From the NCBI GenBank assembly GCA_022448525.1, contig JAKVCX010000001.1, positions 422,734 through 486,733 of the forward strand: 64,000 bases of DNA, read 5' to 3'. Positions 17,157 to 25,543 of the stretch are shown piece by piece; the first letter of the stretch is position 1; each line of letters starts with the position of its first letter. This DNA comes from Tenacibaculum sp. (GTDB lineage: Bacteria; Bacteroidota; Bacteroidia; Flavobacteriales; Flavobacteriaceae). The translations under genes and the position numbers were made by a program. The notes under the pieces were generated by a model. It was not told where the DNA came from. It did not search any database and saw only the letters and a list, made by a program, of their open reading frames with translations.

Positions 17157-17843
17157 ATGGATTGGAGATTTAACACAATATGGTTTGAACAAATAAATTC
17201 CGAATTATTTACGAAATGGGATTTTAAAGAAAAAACTAAAGATAATCTAAATCTTGAAAGTATTGAATATGCAATTCTTTGGTATTTTAAGTATAAAGGA
17301 ATCTCATTTGACTTACTTCCAGAGTCTGATAAGTTGTTGTATTTAGAAATGAATTGGGCAAATTTTAAAGACCTAAATGGAATTGAAAAATACAGTAACT
17401 TAAAAAGATTGGAATTGCATTATTGCACAAAATTAGAAAATGACAGCGGAATTTCCTCACTAAAAAATTCTCTTGAAATTTTGCATATAAATCAGTCAAA
17501 AAAGTTTAAACCTACGCCTGAACTGAATGAATTAAAAAAGTTACAAGTATTGCGACTAAATTCTTGTGGAGAATTGGAAAACTTGAATTTTCTGAAAAAT
17601 TTCCCTGATTTAATTGACTTTAGATTTACAAATACAACAATACTAAATGGAGATTTGACACCAATTTTGGAACATCCTTCAATACGTTCAGTTGGATTTA
17701 TGAATAAACGTCATTACAATTATAAAGACACGCAAATAGGAAAAGAACTGAATTTGAAATCATCGATTGAATACAAAGATTTTGTTTATAAAGGAGAATT
17801 TTCAACTTTTAAGTATAAAAATACTACTGCCAACACCATATAA
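17157..17843 (+). CDS. Cassette 18: leucine-rich-repeat-like protein
   Basis: 228 aa, cytoplasmic. Residues about 65-185 contain four or five irregular leucine-rich repeats (NLKRLELHYCTKLEN, SLEILHINQS, KLQVLRLNSCGELENL, DLIDFRFTN), forming a likely protein-binding solenoid. The reading frame runs into the attC, and its last residues (TTANTI) and TAA stop are encoded by the repeat. Role unknown; LRR immunity proteins are one possibility. Confidence 0.78.
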   Translation: MDWRFNTIWFEQINSELFTKWDFKEKTKDNLNLESIEYAILWYFKYKGISFDLLPESDKLLYLEMNWANFKDLNGIEKYSNLKRLELHYCTKLENDSGISSLKNSLEILHINQSKKFKPTPELNELKKLQVLRLNSCGELENLNFLKNFPDLIDFRFTNTTILNGDLTPILEHPSIRSVGFMNKRHYNYKDTQIGKELNLKSSIEYKDFVYKGEFSTFKYKNTTANTI

Positions 17844-17956
17844 AATTAATTGCTAATTTTAGATTACTCATGAAAAGTCCTCGCGAACTTCCCGTCTGCG
17901 ATTCATTTACTAACTTTAGTGCGTAGAATACGCAACTAATTTTATACAAATACGTT
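17827..17956 (+). repeat. attC-like site 18 (type F)
   Basis: Arm CTGCCAAC pairs with GTTGGCAG at 17129; the next pair is A opposite C. Stem TATAAAATTAATTGC with GCAACTAATTTTATA has one mismatch, A opposite C. The interior differs from other types. Ends at GTT 17954. Confidence 0.8.
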
Positions 17957-17972
17957 GTACATTATTAGAAAA

Positions 17973-18497
17973 ATGAACTTTAATCAATACTTTGGGAAAT
18001 ATATATGTGGAGATTTATCTGAAATTGAATACCCTGAATTTGCCATTGCTGGACTTTTGGATGATTTGGATTCAAAATATCTCAGAATTTTGGCTGGAAT
18101 GAAAAGAACTGACGAAATATCTGAACTAAGAAAATATTTAAAATGGTCATTGGAAGAATTGAATATTAAGAAACCAACGATACGAGAAGCAACTCTAACT
18201 TATTCCTCTGGAATTTTAGAAGATATTTTAAATGGAGAAAAAGAAATAATACAAGGCGTTTATGAAATAAAAAACAATGCTTTATCAAACTATGACTTTT
18301 ATGCAGAAAGTGACAAGTATTATTTTGATAGTATTGGTTTTGAACATATTTTTGGTTTATTTAATGCATATTATGACTCATTAGATGAGTTGAAAATTGA
18401 CACAATACATTTAGAAAAGATTGAAAAAGAGCTTTTATTGGAATTGAAAAAATGGAAGCCAAAAATAAAAACAATGTACAACATTGGCTATAATTAA
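17973..18497 (+). CDS. Cassette 19: hypothetical cytoplasmic protein
   Basis: 174 aa from ATG 17973 (a TTG at 17955 lies in the core itself). Soluble, helical and acidic, with LLDDLDSKYLRILAGMKRTDEISELRKYL and a second helical block. It may be an immunity-type protein; no family recognised. The last seven residues (MYNIGYN) and the stop are encoded by the attC, another read-in end. Confidence 0.75.
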   Translation: MNFNQYFGKYICGDLSEIEYPEFAIAGLLDDLDSKYLRILAGMKRTDEISELRKYLKWSLEELNIKKPTIREATLTYSSGILEDILNGEKEIIQGVYEIKNNALSNYDFYAESDKYYFDSIGFEHIFGLFNAYYDSLDELKIDTIHLEKIEKELLLELKKWKPKIKTMYNIGYN

Positions 18498-18670
18498 TGC
18501 GGATTTTGGTTTTTAATCCAAAGTTTAGTGTATTTTTTATAAGGTCGTCAAATCATTTTGATTTGACTTTTGAATAAGAAAAAATAAAAGCAAACAAAAT
18601 GCTTCGCCTTAGTGCTAAATCGGAAAGCTTCCGCTTCCATATTCCCGCACTAATCATAGCCGAAGCCGTT
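18473..18670 (+). repeat. attC-like site 19 (type D)
   Basis: Arm AATGTACAAC pairs with GTTGTACATT at 17954. Type D body. Ends at GTT 18668. Confidence 0.85.
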
Positions 18671-18688
18671 GTATGCAATTAAACCCAA

Positions 18689-19201
18689 ATGACCGAAAAA
18701 GAGGTAAGAAACAAAATAATTGAGATTTTTAAATCGGAAAGAAGTGATTCTTCAGCGGAATTTAATGAATCACATTTTATGGACTTCTTAACAAATCCAG
18801 CGCACGATAAAAACACAATCAAGAATTCATTTAGAGGAGTTAGGAAATACTACCGATTTATGGACAAACTTGAGTTAGAATTTGGAATTTGTTTCAGTCT
18901 TTCTGATTTAGACAAATATTATAGCGTTGACAAACTGACCAAAAAAGTATTGGAAAGAATAAACAAAGGAAAAGGGAATAAAATCATTCTTCAAAGAAGA
19001 AATGAAGAGAAAGAAAAATACACTTTTGAATTCATTCTTTTAATAATTCTCATTGGACTGTTTTACTGGCAAGGAATCAATTGGATTTCAATATTGGCGA
19101 CAATAATATTCGGAATAATAATCTATTGGATTTTAAGTAGTAAGTTTTACAATAAAGGACATATTAAAAAAATGAACGAAAGATTAATGATGAATAAATA
19201 A
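18689..19201 (+). CDS. Cassette 20: small membrane protein
   Basis: 170 aa. The N-terminal 110 residues are soluble and charged. Two adjacent membrane helices follow (about 113-128 and 130-150, around FYWQGINWISILATIIFG), then a short basic tail. The soluble part (SFRGVRKYYRFMDKLELEF) is helical. Topology suggests both ends are cytoplasmic. No family recognised. Confidence 0.75.
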   Translation: MTEKEVRNKIIEIFKSERSDSSAEFNESHFMDFLTNPAHDKNTIKNSFRGVRKYYRFMDKLELEFGICFSLSDLDKYYSVDKLTKKVLERINKGKGNKIILQRRNEEKEKYTFEFILLIILIGLFYWQGINWISILATIIFGIIIYWILSSKFYNKGHIKKMNERLMMNK

Positions 19202-19202
19202 C

Positions 19203-19335
19203 TGCATACAACAAAGCGTATAATTAATTGCGGCTGAATTTCCTCACCAGAAATTCAATCTTATTAATTATCTTTCCGAAACATCGGAAAATGACTCACG
19301 TCCTTTTCCCGCAAAAAACCATACACAAATACGTT
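19203..19335 (+). repeat. attC-like site 20 (type A)
   Basis: Arm TGCATACAAC pairs with GTTGTATGCA at 18668. Ends at GTT 19333. Confidence 0.85.
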
Positions 19336-19351
19336 GGTTACAATTTGAGAA

Positions 19352-19861
19352 ATGAAGAAATATATTCAAATACTTATGAGCTTTTTGACCATATCAGGAT
19401 GTGGAATTAAAGAGACGGAAAAGAAAACAAGTGATAATATAGAAAGGAATAATACTAAATCTGAGCAACTAACTAAGTCTGAAAAAGATGAAAAATGGAT
19501 AGATAAACACGGAAATACTTTTATCAAAAAAGGAAAATACGTTTCTATAATTCCAGCTAAGTATAAGAAAGCTGAAAAATCCTTTAAAGTGTTTATTTTC
19601 AATGAGACTCCAAATAAAATTCAAGTTTCAGAAAGACTAAAAATACATCCAAATGAATTTATAATTTTTAATATGATGGACTCAGATACGCTTGACCTAA
19701 ACAATGGCGTAAAATTTATGTTTGGTAAAACCTTTGGCCTTGAAGTAGAGGACAAAAAATCTCAAGTTAGTGGACTCGGTGGAGAATATTTAAAAAAGTA
19801 TAGTGTTCCTGATGAAGCTGAATGGGCATTTGTTATTGTACCTGAAGGAGAAGGAGATTAA
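19352..19861 (+). CDS. Cassette 21: lipoprotein
   Basis: 169 aa. Lipobox ISGC, Lys/Thr/Asn-rich linker (20-45), then a beta-rich domain with KGKYVSIIPAKYKKAEKSFKVFIFNETPNKI. The end is Gly-rich and acidic (SGLGGEYL...VPEGEGD). No family recognised. ATG is 19 bases after the core. Confidence 0.78.
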   Translation: MKKYIQILMSFLTISGCGIKETEKKTSDNIERNNTKSEQLTKSEKDEKWIDKHGNTFIKKGKYVSIIPAKYKKAEKSFKVFIFNETPNKIQVSERLKIHPNEFIIFNMMDSDTLDLNNGVKFMFGKTFGLEVEDKKSQVSGLGGEYLKKYSVPDEAEWAFVIVPEGEGD

Positions 19862-19873
19862 AAAAATAAGAAC

Positions 19874-20006
19874 TGTAACCAACAAGGCGTATAATTAATT
19901 GCGGCTGAATTTCCTCAACGGAAATTCAATCTTATTAATTATCTTTCCGCAACATCGGAAAATGACTCGCGTCCTTTTCTCGCAAAAAATCATACACAAA
20001 TACGTT
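19874..20006 (+). repeat. attC-like site 21 (type A)
   Basis: Arm TGTAACCAAC pairs with GTTGGTTACA at 19333. Ends at GTT 20004. Confidence 0.85.
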
Positions 20007-20015
20007 GTAGCACAT

Positions 20016-20714
20016 ATGAAGAAACCTATGAACAAAACTTTAACCTTACTACTTTTAACATTAATTATAACTGCTTGTAAAAAAGACATTGGAGTAACTG
20101 AAAAAGAAGTTAATTCAATCCAACAAGTACTCAATTTTTACGGCGGAGAATGTTTAAGACATAAGGGATTTGAATCCAAAAGCGGAGAGACAAAAACTTA
20201 CTTTGAACTCGAAATGAGTAAAAGCTCGTTACTTGAAAATAATTCTGAAAGGTTAATTCCACACTCTGGAAATATTGCCTATTTATTTTATTCAAGTTTA
20301 GACGATGAAAAGTCAAACTATAATCAAGTTAGAGTTAAAATAAATCTTGAAAACGGAACGAGTTCTGAATTTTCATATTCGGACAAAGAAATAGAGGAAA
20401 TTGAAAATCTTATGCCGAAAATTGACAACATTTCGGACTTAATAAAAAAGAAAGACTTTGAATCTATGACAAAAACTTTCGATAAATCTATTGAACTGGA
20501 AACAAGCCAAATTGCCGAATTATTTAACAATATTGATAATCAATACGGAGTTATAAAACAATCTCAATTTCAAGGTTTTCAATTCAAAGACACTAATAAT
20601 TTTGGCCAAGTTATAAAGGCCAATATTGTGCAAATAAGAGAAAAAGTTGCTTTAACAATGGTTTTGATTTTTAAAAGAAATAATCGAAATTTAATAGCAA
20701 TAGAATTTGAATAA
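20016..20714 (+). CDS. Cassette 22: lipoprotein
   Basis: 232 aa from ATG 20016 (ATG 20028 is also possible). Lipobox ITAC then KKDIG. The mature domain has a repeated FELEMSKSSLL / IELETSQIAELFNNI helix pattern and beta strands at the end. No enzyme motif. It shares its barcode and attC type with cassette 13 although the genes are unrelated. Confidence 0.78.
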   Translation: MKKPMNKTLTLLLLTLIITACKKDIGVTEKEVNSIQQVLNFYGGECLRHKGFESKSGETKTYFELEMSKSSLLENNSERLIPHSGNIAYLFYSSLDDEKSNYNQVRVKINLENGTSSEFSYSDKEIEEIENLMPKIDNISDLIKKKDFESMTKTFDKSIELETSQIAELFNNIDNQYGVIKQSQFQGFQFKDTNNFGQVIKANIVQIREKVALTMVLIFKRNNRNLIAIEFE

Positions 20715-20719
20715 AATAC

Positions 20720-20851
20720 GTGCTACAACAATGTATAACCACAATTACGGCGGATTCGACTACGTCCTAATCCACTCGGAATTGCGAGCGTTAGTGCTTA
20801 ATGGAAAAACAGTAATTTAAAACCCGTAACTGACGGTTATACGAGACCGTT
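20720..20851 (+). repeat. attC-like site 22 (type C)
   Basis: Arm GTGCTACAAC pairs with GTTGTAGCAC at 20004. Type C body. Ends at GTT 20849. Confidence 0.85.
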
Positions 20852-20873
20852 GTGCAACATAGAACCAAGCCTC

Positions 20874-21278
20874 ATGAAAATAATAAAAACCCTCATTTTA
20901 TCGTTAATTGGAGCATTTCTTTTATTCCTGACTTATATTTTGATTTCAAATGCTTACGTCCTTCCGTGGAAAAAAAAAGAAGCAATTCAAGCAACACTTG
21001 ATATAGGGGGACTGAATGAATTACCAAGCGGAATTAAAAACTTACAAATTGACAAAAGAGGAAGCTTTTTTACACGACAATTCATAATTGAATTTGAATT
21101 TGAGGATTCCAAGATAATAGATAATTGGATTAAACATAGTAAAAGACTGAAAAATAATATTCCGAAAATAAAGGGCGATATAAAGACGTATGAAATTTAT
21201 CCTGGAGAAAATGATGCTTACGGTGGAAAAGTGGAAATTCAAGATAAAAAAATACGGATTGATATGAGTTGGAGTTAG
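20874..21278 (+). CDS. Cassette 23: membrane-anchored small protein
   Basis: 134 aa from ATG 20874. One N-terminal membrane helix (about 5-25, LIGAFLLFLTYILI), then an extracytoplasmic beta domain of about 100 residues (KRGSFFTRQFIIEFEFEDSKI, IRIDMSWS). No lipobox. Function unknown. The in-frame TTG at 20850 is the core itself and is unlikely to be the start. Confidence 0.75.
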   Translation: MKIIKTLILSLIGAFLLFLTYILISNAYVLPWKKKEAIQATLDIGGLNELPSGIKNLQIDKRGSFFTRQFIIEFEFEDSKIIDNWIKHSKRLKNNIPKIKGDIKTYEIYPGENDAYGGKVEIQDKKIRIDMSWS

Positions 21279-21286
21279 TAAAAAAC

Positions 21287-21419
21287 GTTGCACAACAAGG
21301 TGTATAACTAATTGCGGCTGAATTTCCTCATCGGAAATTCAATCTTATTAATTATCTTTCCGCAACATCGGAAAACGACTCGCGTCCTTTTCCCGCAAAA
21401 AATCATACACAAATACGTT
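21287..21419 (+). repeat. attC-like site 23 (type A)
   Basis: Arm GTTGCACAAC pairs with GTTGTGCAAC at 20849. Ends at GTT 21417. Confidence 0.85.
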
Positions 21420-21423
21420 AGCA

Positions 21424-21449
21424 AAAATTATCATCAGGTTGATAATTTT
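21424..21449. promoter_or_regulatory. Inverted repeat in the Fic-cassette leader
   Basis: AAAATTATC (21424-21432) and GATAATTTT (21441-21449) form a perfect 9-bp inverted repeat with an 8-base gap, and GATAATT recurs at 21453. This could be an operator or a leader hairpin for the Fic gene at 21524. Confidence 0.4.
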
Positions 21450-21495
21450 GTTGATAATTAAAAATATTACACTAATCCTTTCTATGTAATTTTAA

Positions 21496-21503
21496 TATTT
21501 TTG
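21496..21503 (+). promoter_or_regulatory. Possible -7 box of the Fic gene
   Basis: TATTTTTG matches TAnnTTTG 20 bases upstream of ATG 21524. No clear TTTG lies 19 bases further upstream, so support is partial. The 107-base leader is much longer than in most cassettes. Confidence 0.35.
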
Positions 21504-21523
21504 ATAGCCAAAAAATTACTTAT

Positions 21524-22405
21524 ATGACTGACTATATTAAAGTTGGAAAGGAAAAGATAAACACACTAACCCCCGATTCTGTTGTAAATTTACACCAACT
21601 GTTATCTGAAAATGCTCATTTACTAGAAGAAATGGACCCTGTTGAACCTAAAGGAATAAAAAGTGTGTCCATGTTGGAAAGTGCTATCAGTAGACAAAAA
21701 ACAGGTTTTGGAGATATTTATAAATATGATAATGCCTTTTCTAATTGTGCAACTTTAGTTTACGGTATAATTAAAAATCATTCTTTTCATAATGGGAATA
21801 AAAGAACTGGCTTATTAGCACTAATTAAGCATTTATACATTAACGGTTACGTTTTAAACCCAAGTTTAAGTTCAGATGAACTTTATGATTTCCTTGTCGC
21901 TATAGCCGACTCAAAACTTAAAGAGTTTAGCCTCAAGAAAAAGAGAAAATATACATTCATCCGTTCAAAAACAGAAAAAAGAGAAAACCCTGAATGGGAT
22001 ACTGACACTAATGTAAAATATATGGCTTTATGGATTAAGCGCAATGCAAAACCAAAGAGAAAAACCTTCAAAGGAGAAATCAAAATATCAGATTTAAAAA
22101 AATGTCTTAATGATAAAGACATTATGTTAGTTCAAAATGGTAGTAAGCTTGAGATATTTATTGAAAAGGAAAATAAATTTCTTGGACTTTTCCCTATAGG
22201 AACTAAAAAATCAAATATAAAAAGATACTCTTTGGGTAATAATAGATCTTCAATTAACAAACAGATATTGGATAAAATAAGAAAAGATTTTAATCTAACT
22301 AAATCAGATGGAATCGACGAAACTTTCTTTTATAATGAAGACTCTTTATTAGATTTTGAAATTAAAACTTACAAAAAATTAATATATAGATTATCGAAAA
22401 CTTAA
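21524..22405 (+). CDS. Cassette 24: Fic/Doc-family protein
   Basis: 293 aa. A Fic/Doc domain fills about 1-130. Its signature is H86-S-F-H-N-G-N-K-R94-T-G, which keeps the catalytic His, the GN anion hole and Arg. The usual Asp/Glu after HxFx is Asn90, as in some Doc-like proteins. Fic proteins transfer AMP or another phosphate-containing group to target proteins; Doc phosphorylates EF-Tu. A C-terminal extension of about 160 residues is unassigned and may hold the target-binding or inhibitory part. No separate antitoxin ORF lies in the cassette. It has its own leader with an inverted repeat, so it is probably self-regulated. Toxin or host-defence roles are both possible. Confidence 0.85.
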   Translation: MTDYIKVGKEKINTLTPDSVVNLHQLLSENAHLLEEMDPVEPKGIKSVSMLESAISRQKTGFGDIYKYDNAFSNCATLVYGIIKNHSFHNGNKRTGLLALIKHLYINGYVLNPSLSSDELYDFLVAIADSKLKEFSLKKKRKYTFIRSKTEKRENPEWDTDTNVKYMALWIKRNAKPKRKTFKGEIKISDLKKCLNDKDIMLVQNGSKLEIFIEKENKFLGLFPIGTKKSNIKRYSLGNNRSSINKQILDKIRKDFNLTKSDGIDETFFYNEDSLLDFEIKTYKKLIYRLSKT

Positions 22406-22406
22406 C

Positions 22407-22539
22407 TTTTGCTAACACTGTGTATAGTTAATTGCGGCTGAATTTCCTCATCGAAAATTCAATCTTATTAATTATCTTTCCGAAACAACGGAAAAGAACT
22501 CGCGTCCTTTTCCCGCAAAAAATCATACACAAATACGTT
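22407..22539 (+). repeat. attC-like site 24 (type A)
   Basis: Arm TTTTGCTAAC pairs with GTTAGCAAAA at 21417. Ends at GTT 22537. Confidence 0.85.
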
Positions 22540-22560
22540 GTACAACATTTACCTAAACAA

Positions 22561-23277
22561 ATGAGTAATCGAAATGAAGCAATTTTTCCTATTATAACTT
22601 TTGACCCTGAAAAGAATATATGGAAATGTTTAGGAACTGGATTTTTCATAAATCCAGTTGGTGCTTTTGCTACTGCCAAGCACTTATTCTTTAAAGATGG
22701 AAAACAAACTGAACAGACTCTCTATGGAGTTCAAAATATAGAGAATAAAGAATATCATTTACGCCCAGTAACTCAATTAGTTCCAAATAAAAATGCGGAT
22801 GTAATGATTGGCACTTTAGGGAAAAGACGATTGCCTGACAAAACAGATGTTAATGCTAACATTTCTGCATATTTTGCATTAGATTTTGAAAAACTAGATA
22901 ATGGAGAAAAGATTTCCACATTTGCTTATCCTAATAGTGAAAAAACGGATTTAGAAACTGGAGAAACTGAATTTTTGTTTAAAGGCATTAACTCCTTTGG
23001 AACGATAGTAGATTTTTGCGAAAACGGTTCCTTTAAAGTAAAAAATAGATGCTATCAAACGAATATGGATATTCAAGGAGGTGCAAGTGGCGGTCCAGTA
23101 TTCAAAAACGGTTACGTTATAGGCATTAACTCAAGTTCTTTTGACCTAATTCAAGGAGAAGAACCAATATCTTATATTACACCTATTGATTTTATATCTG
23201 AATTAAGTGTAAAGGAAAACGGAAAATTAATTTCTGTAAAAGAGTTGATAGAAAAAGAATACATAAAAGTAAAATAA
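22561..23277 (+). CDS. Cassette 25: trypsin-like serine protease without signal peptide
   Basis: 238 aa from ATG 22561. The catalytic triad is visible: H41 (FATAKHLF), D80 (NADVMIG) and S176 (GGASGGPVF). GTGFFI (25-30) is the usual first strand. The fold fits the trypsin/HtrA (S1-like) group, with no PDZ domain and no signal peptide, so it should act in the cytoplasm. Stand-alone cytoplasmic trypsin domains are known as effectors in bacterial defence modules, but no partner gene is present here. It is complete and has paired cassette ends. Confidence 0.85.
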   Translation: MSNRNEAIFPIITFDPEKNIWKCLGTGFFINPVGAFATAKHLFFKDGKQTEQTLYGVQNIENKEYHLRPVTQLVPNKNADVMIGTLGKRRLPDKTDVNANISAYFALDFEKLDNGEKISTFAYPNSEKTDLETGETEFLFKGINSFGTIVDFCENGSFKVKNRCYQTNMDIQGGASGGPVFKNGYVIGINSSSFDLIQGEEPISYITPIDFISELSVKENGKLISVKELIEKEYIKVK

Positions 23278-23278
23278 C

Positions 23279-23473
23279 GTTGTACAACACGGTGTATAAA
23301 ACATAGTAATAAGTGTTAAACCGAAAGGTTAATGTATATTTAGAAAGTCCGCCAAATTTTTAATTTGGCTTTAAAAAAATGATAAATTAAAAATAAAATA
23401 TAAAAATTCGGCTCTGTGTTAACCCGAAAAGTTAGTGTCTTTTTGTACGCTACATTTCATACACAAGTCCGTT
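23279..23473 (+). repeat. attC-like site 25 (type B)
   Basis: Arm GTTGTACAAC is itself palindromic and equals the cassette start at 22537. Type B body. Ends at GTT 23471. Confidence 0.85.
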
Positions 23474-23505
23474 GTAAAACATACAAAAAACTACTATAGA
23501 AAGGA

Positions 23506-24030
23506 ATGAGTAAAAATTTATTGGAATTATCAAGACATTGTAAAATATGTCAAAATTTAGATTTTGACATAAGCTATGGAACAAGGTGTGGATTGACTAA
23601 TGAGCAACCAGACTTTGAAAGTCGTTGTGGAGAAATAGACTTTGGAAACAAAGCTCAGAACTACATTACTGAGATATCTGTGGAAAAAGAATTGGTAAAC
23701 AGGGCCAGATTTGATTATATAGGTACTTTTATTATGTTCCTGATTATTAGTCTAGCTTTTATTGTTGGTGGAGCAATCTTAACAAATAAAATATTTGGAT
23801 TTGGAATCTTTCATACAGCTACTCTAGTCCTAATGGGAATTGGATTATTAGCATTGCCTAAAGCTTTTGGAGCATTAAAAACTTACAGAGCCAAAAAAGA
23901 AGTGGCAGATCAGAAAATTAAAATTCTTAATGACACTCTAAACAAATACGGAAAGAAATATGAGATTGATTTAGAAATCAATGAAATTCATGGTATTAAT
24001 GAAATTAAATCTAACGTAAGAATATACTAA
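23506..24030 (+). CDS. Cassette 26: zinc-ribbon-like membrane protein
   Basis: 174 aa. The N-terminus has a Cys set (HCKICQN at 11-17, TRCGLT, SRCGEI) likely to bind zinc. Two membrane helices follow (about 72-95 and 100-120) and then a charged cytoplasmic tail. A purine-rich AAGGA precedes ATG 23506, one of the few Shine-Dalgarno-like signals here. Function unknown. Confidence 0.75.
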   Translation: MSKNLLELSRHCKICQNLDFDISYGTRCGLTNEQPDFESRCGEIDFGNKAQNYITEISVEKELVNRARFDYIGTFIMFLIISLAFIVGGAILTNKIFGFGIFHTATLVLMGIGLLALPKAFGALKTYRAKKEVADQKIKILNDTLNKYGKKYEIDLEINEIHGINEIKSNVRIY

Positions 24031-24032
24031 AC

Positions 24033-24165
24033 GTTTTACAACAAAGCGTATAATTAATTGCGGCTGAATTTCCTCGCCGGAAATTCAATCTTATTAATTA
24101 TCTTTCCGCAACAACGGAAAACGACTCGCGTCCTTTTCCCGCAAAAAATCATACACAAATACGTT
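24033..24165 (+). repeat. attC-like site 26 (type A)
   Basis: Arm GTTTTACAAC pairs with GTTGTAAAAC at 23471. Ends at GTT 24163. Confidence 0.85.
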
Positions 24166-24196
24166 GGCAACAATACCCAAACTGAAAGCAAAACGA

Positions 24197-24682
24197 ATGG
24201 AAAAGAAATTAAAACAAAGTATTCTGACTTCTTATCTCGTTGGAACACCAATTGGAATTTTGACTGTAGCGGCTACGATTTGGATTCCTTTTTCATTAAC
24301 TGGAGAAGGACTTTTGTCAATTGTTATTCTTGGAGCTTATAGAATTTCAACAATCGGACTTTTAGTAGCGTTTCTGATTGCTCTTTGGGTTGGTGGAAAA
24401 TTAGCCTATCAGAATATTAAAAGGGGGAAATCATTACTTCTGACTTCCTTTAAATACTCAACTATTGTGAATTTAATAATCTGGGCTACTTTTTGTTTGA
24501 TTACAGTATTGACTGTTACTGAAGAAAAACTTTTAATGATGATTCCACCGATAATCGCCTTTCTTGTTTGTACAGTTCTGACAACATTTTCAATCGGACT
24601 TTTAATTTCTTATATGATTAAACGAAGAAATAATAAACCGACTGAATTAAAAAATACTGTTGCCAACAAGGTGTATAATTAA
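24197..24682 (+). CDS. Cassette 27: four-helix membrane protein
   Basis: 161 aa from ATG 24197. Four hydrophobic helices: about 10-30, 38-62, 82-104 and 112-135, with a basic C-terminus. No transporter motif. The frame reads into the attC, which supplies the last residues (TVANKVYN) and the stop. No family recognised. Confidence 0.75.
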   Translation: MEKKLKQSILTSYLVGTPIGILTVAATIWIPFSLTGEGLLSIVILGAYRISTIGLLVAFLIALWVGGKLAYQNIKRGKSLLLTSFKYSTIVNLIIWATFCLITVLTVTEEKLLMMIPPIIAFLVCTVLTTFSIGLLISYMIKRRNNKPTELKNTVANKVYN

Positions 24683-24789
24683 TTGCGGCTGAATTTCCTC
24701 AGCGGAAATTCAATCTTATTAATTATCTTTCTGCAACAACAGAAAACGACTCGCGTCCTTTCCCGCAAAAAATCATACACAAATACGTT
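24658..24789 (+). repeat. attC-like site 27 (type A)
   Basis: Arm TGTTGCCAAC pairs with GTTGGCAACA at 24163. Ends at GTT 24787. Confidence 0.85.
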
Positions 24790-24944
24790 GGCAGTAATCT
24801 AAATTAAATCCCGAGTGAATAGATATTCTATAACTTAATATATTTCACACTAAAATAAATTCTAATTTAACGATTGAAAAAAACTTTTATCCAAAACTTA
24901 TATTTCCATTTGTACAAATAGTTTTCATAACTTTCTTTGTTTCA

Positions 24945-25391
24945 ATGCTTTTGTTTTTTGGCGAAAATTTGATTGAAAAAGTTAATTCAAAATTTGATTT
25001 TGGACTATTAATAGGTGCTTTATTATACATGTCTTTTATCTTTTTGATAATTTTTCATTTGACTTATTTTTTTACCTTTTACTTTAAGTCTCTTTCTATT
25101 AAGGATAAAAATCTCTCAATATTTGAATTAAATAAGTTTAAAGTGACTAAACTAAAACCAAATGAGATTAAAGGATATTCGAAATCTGAGGTTTATTTTG
25201 GAAAGTATATGTGGAAATCAAAATCAATTATAATTTACTCAAAAAACGGAATAAAATATGAATTTGTAAGTGTGTTTATTACTAAATTAAATGAATTAGA
25301 AAATGAAATGAAAAGAAATAGAATCAAATATTTAGGGTTTGAAGACTATCAAACAGGTTGGTTTTATAGAAAATATAAATTTGAAAAGTAA
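24945..25391 (+). CDS. Cassette 28: two-helix membrane protein
   Basis: 148 aa from ATG 24945. The frame stays open upstream and encodes more hydrophobic residues (FPFVQIVFITFFVS) before this ATG, so the true start is probably earlier, perhaps an ATT near 24873; no ATG/GTG/TTG fits there. Two membrane helices, then a cytoplasmic PH-like beta domain. The 155 bases after the core (24790-24944) otherwise hold no gene. Confidence 0.65.
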   Translation: MLLFFGENLIEKVNSKFDFGLLIGALLYMSFIFLIIFHLTYFFTFYFKSLSIKDKNLSIFELNKFKVTKLKPNEIKGYSKSEVYFGKYMWKSKSIIIYSKNGIKYEFVSVFITKLNELENEMKRNRIKYLGFEDYQTGWFYRKYKFEK

Positions 25392-25395
25392 AAAC

Positions 25396-25527
25396 TACTG
25401 CCAACAAGGTATATAATTAATTGCGGCTGAATCTCCTCACCGGAAATTCAATCTTATTAATTATCTTTCGGCGACATCGGAAAAGAACTCGCGTCCTTTT
25501 CCCGCAAAAAATCATACACAAACACTT
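25396..25527 (+). repeat. attC-like site 28 (type A, altered core)
   Basis: Arm TACTGCCAAC pairs with GTTGGCAGTA at 24787. The right core reads CTTAGCTGC (25525) instead of GTTAGCTGC, losing the conserved G at the expected cut point. Confidence 0.8.
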
Positions 25528-25543
25528 AGCTGCAAGTTGAAAA

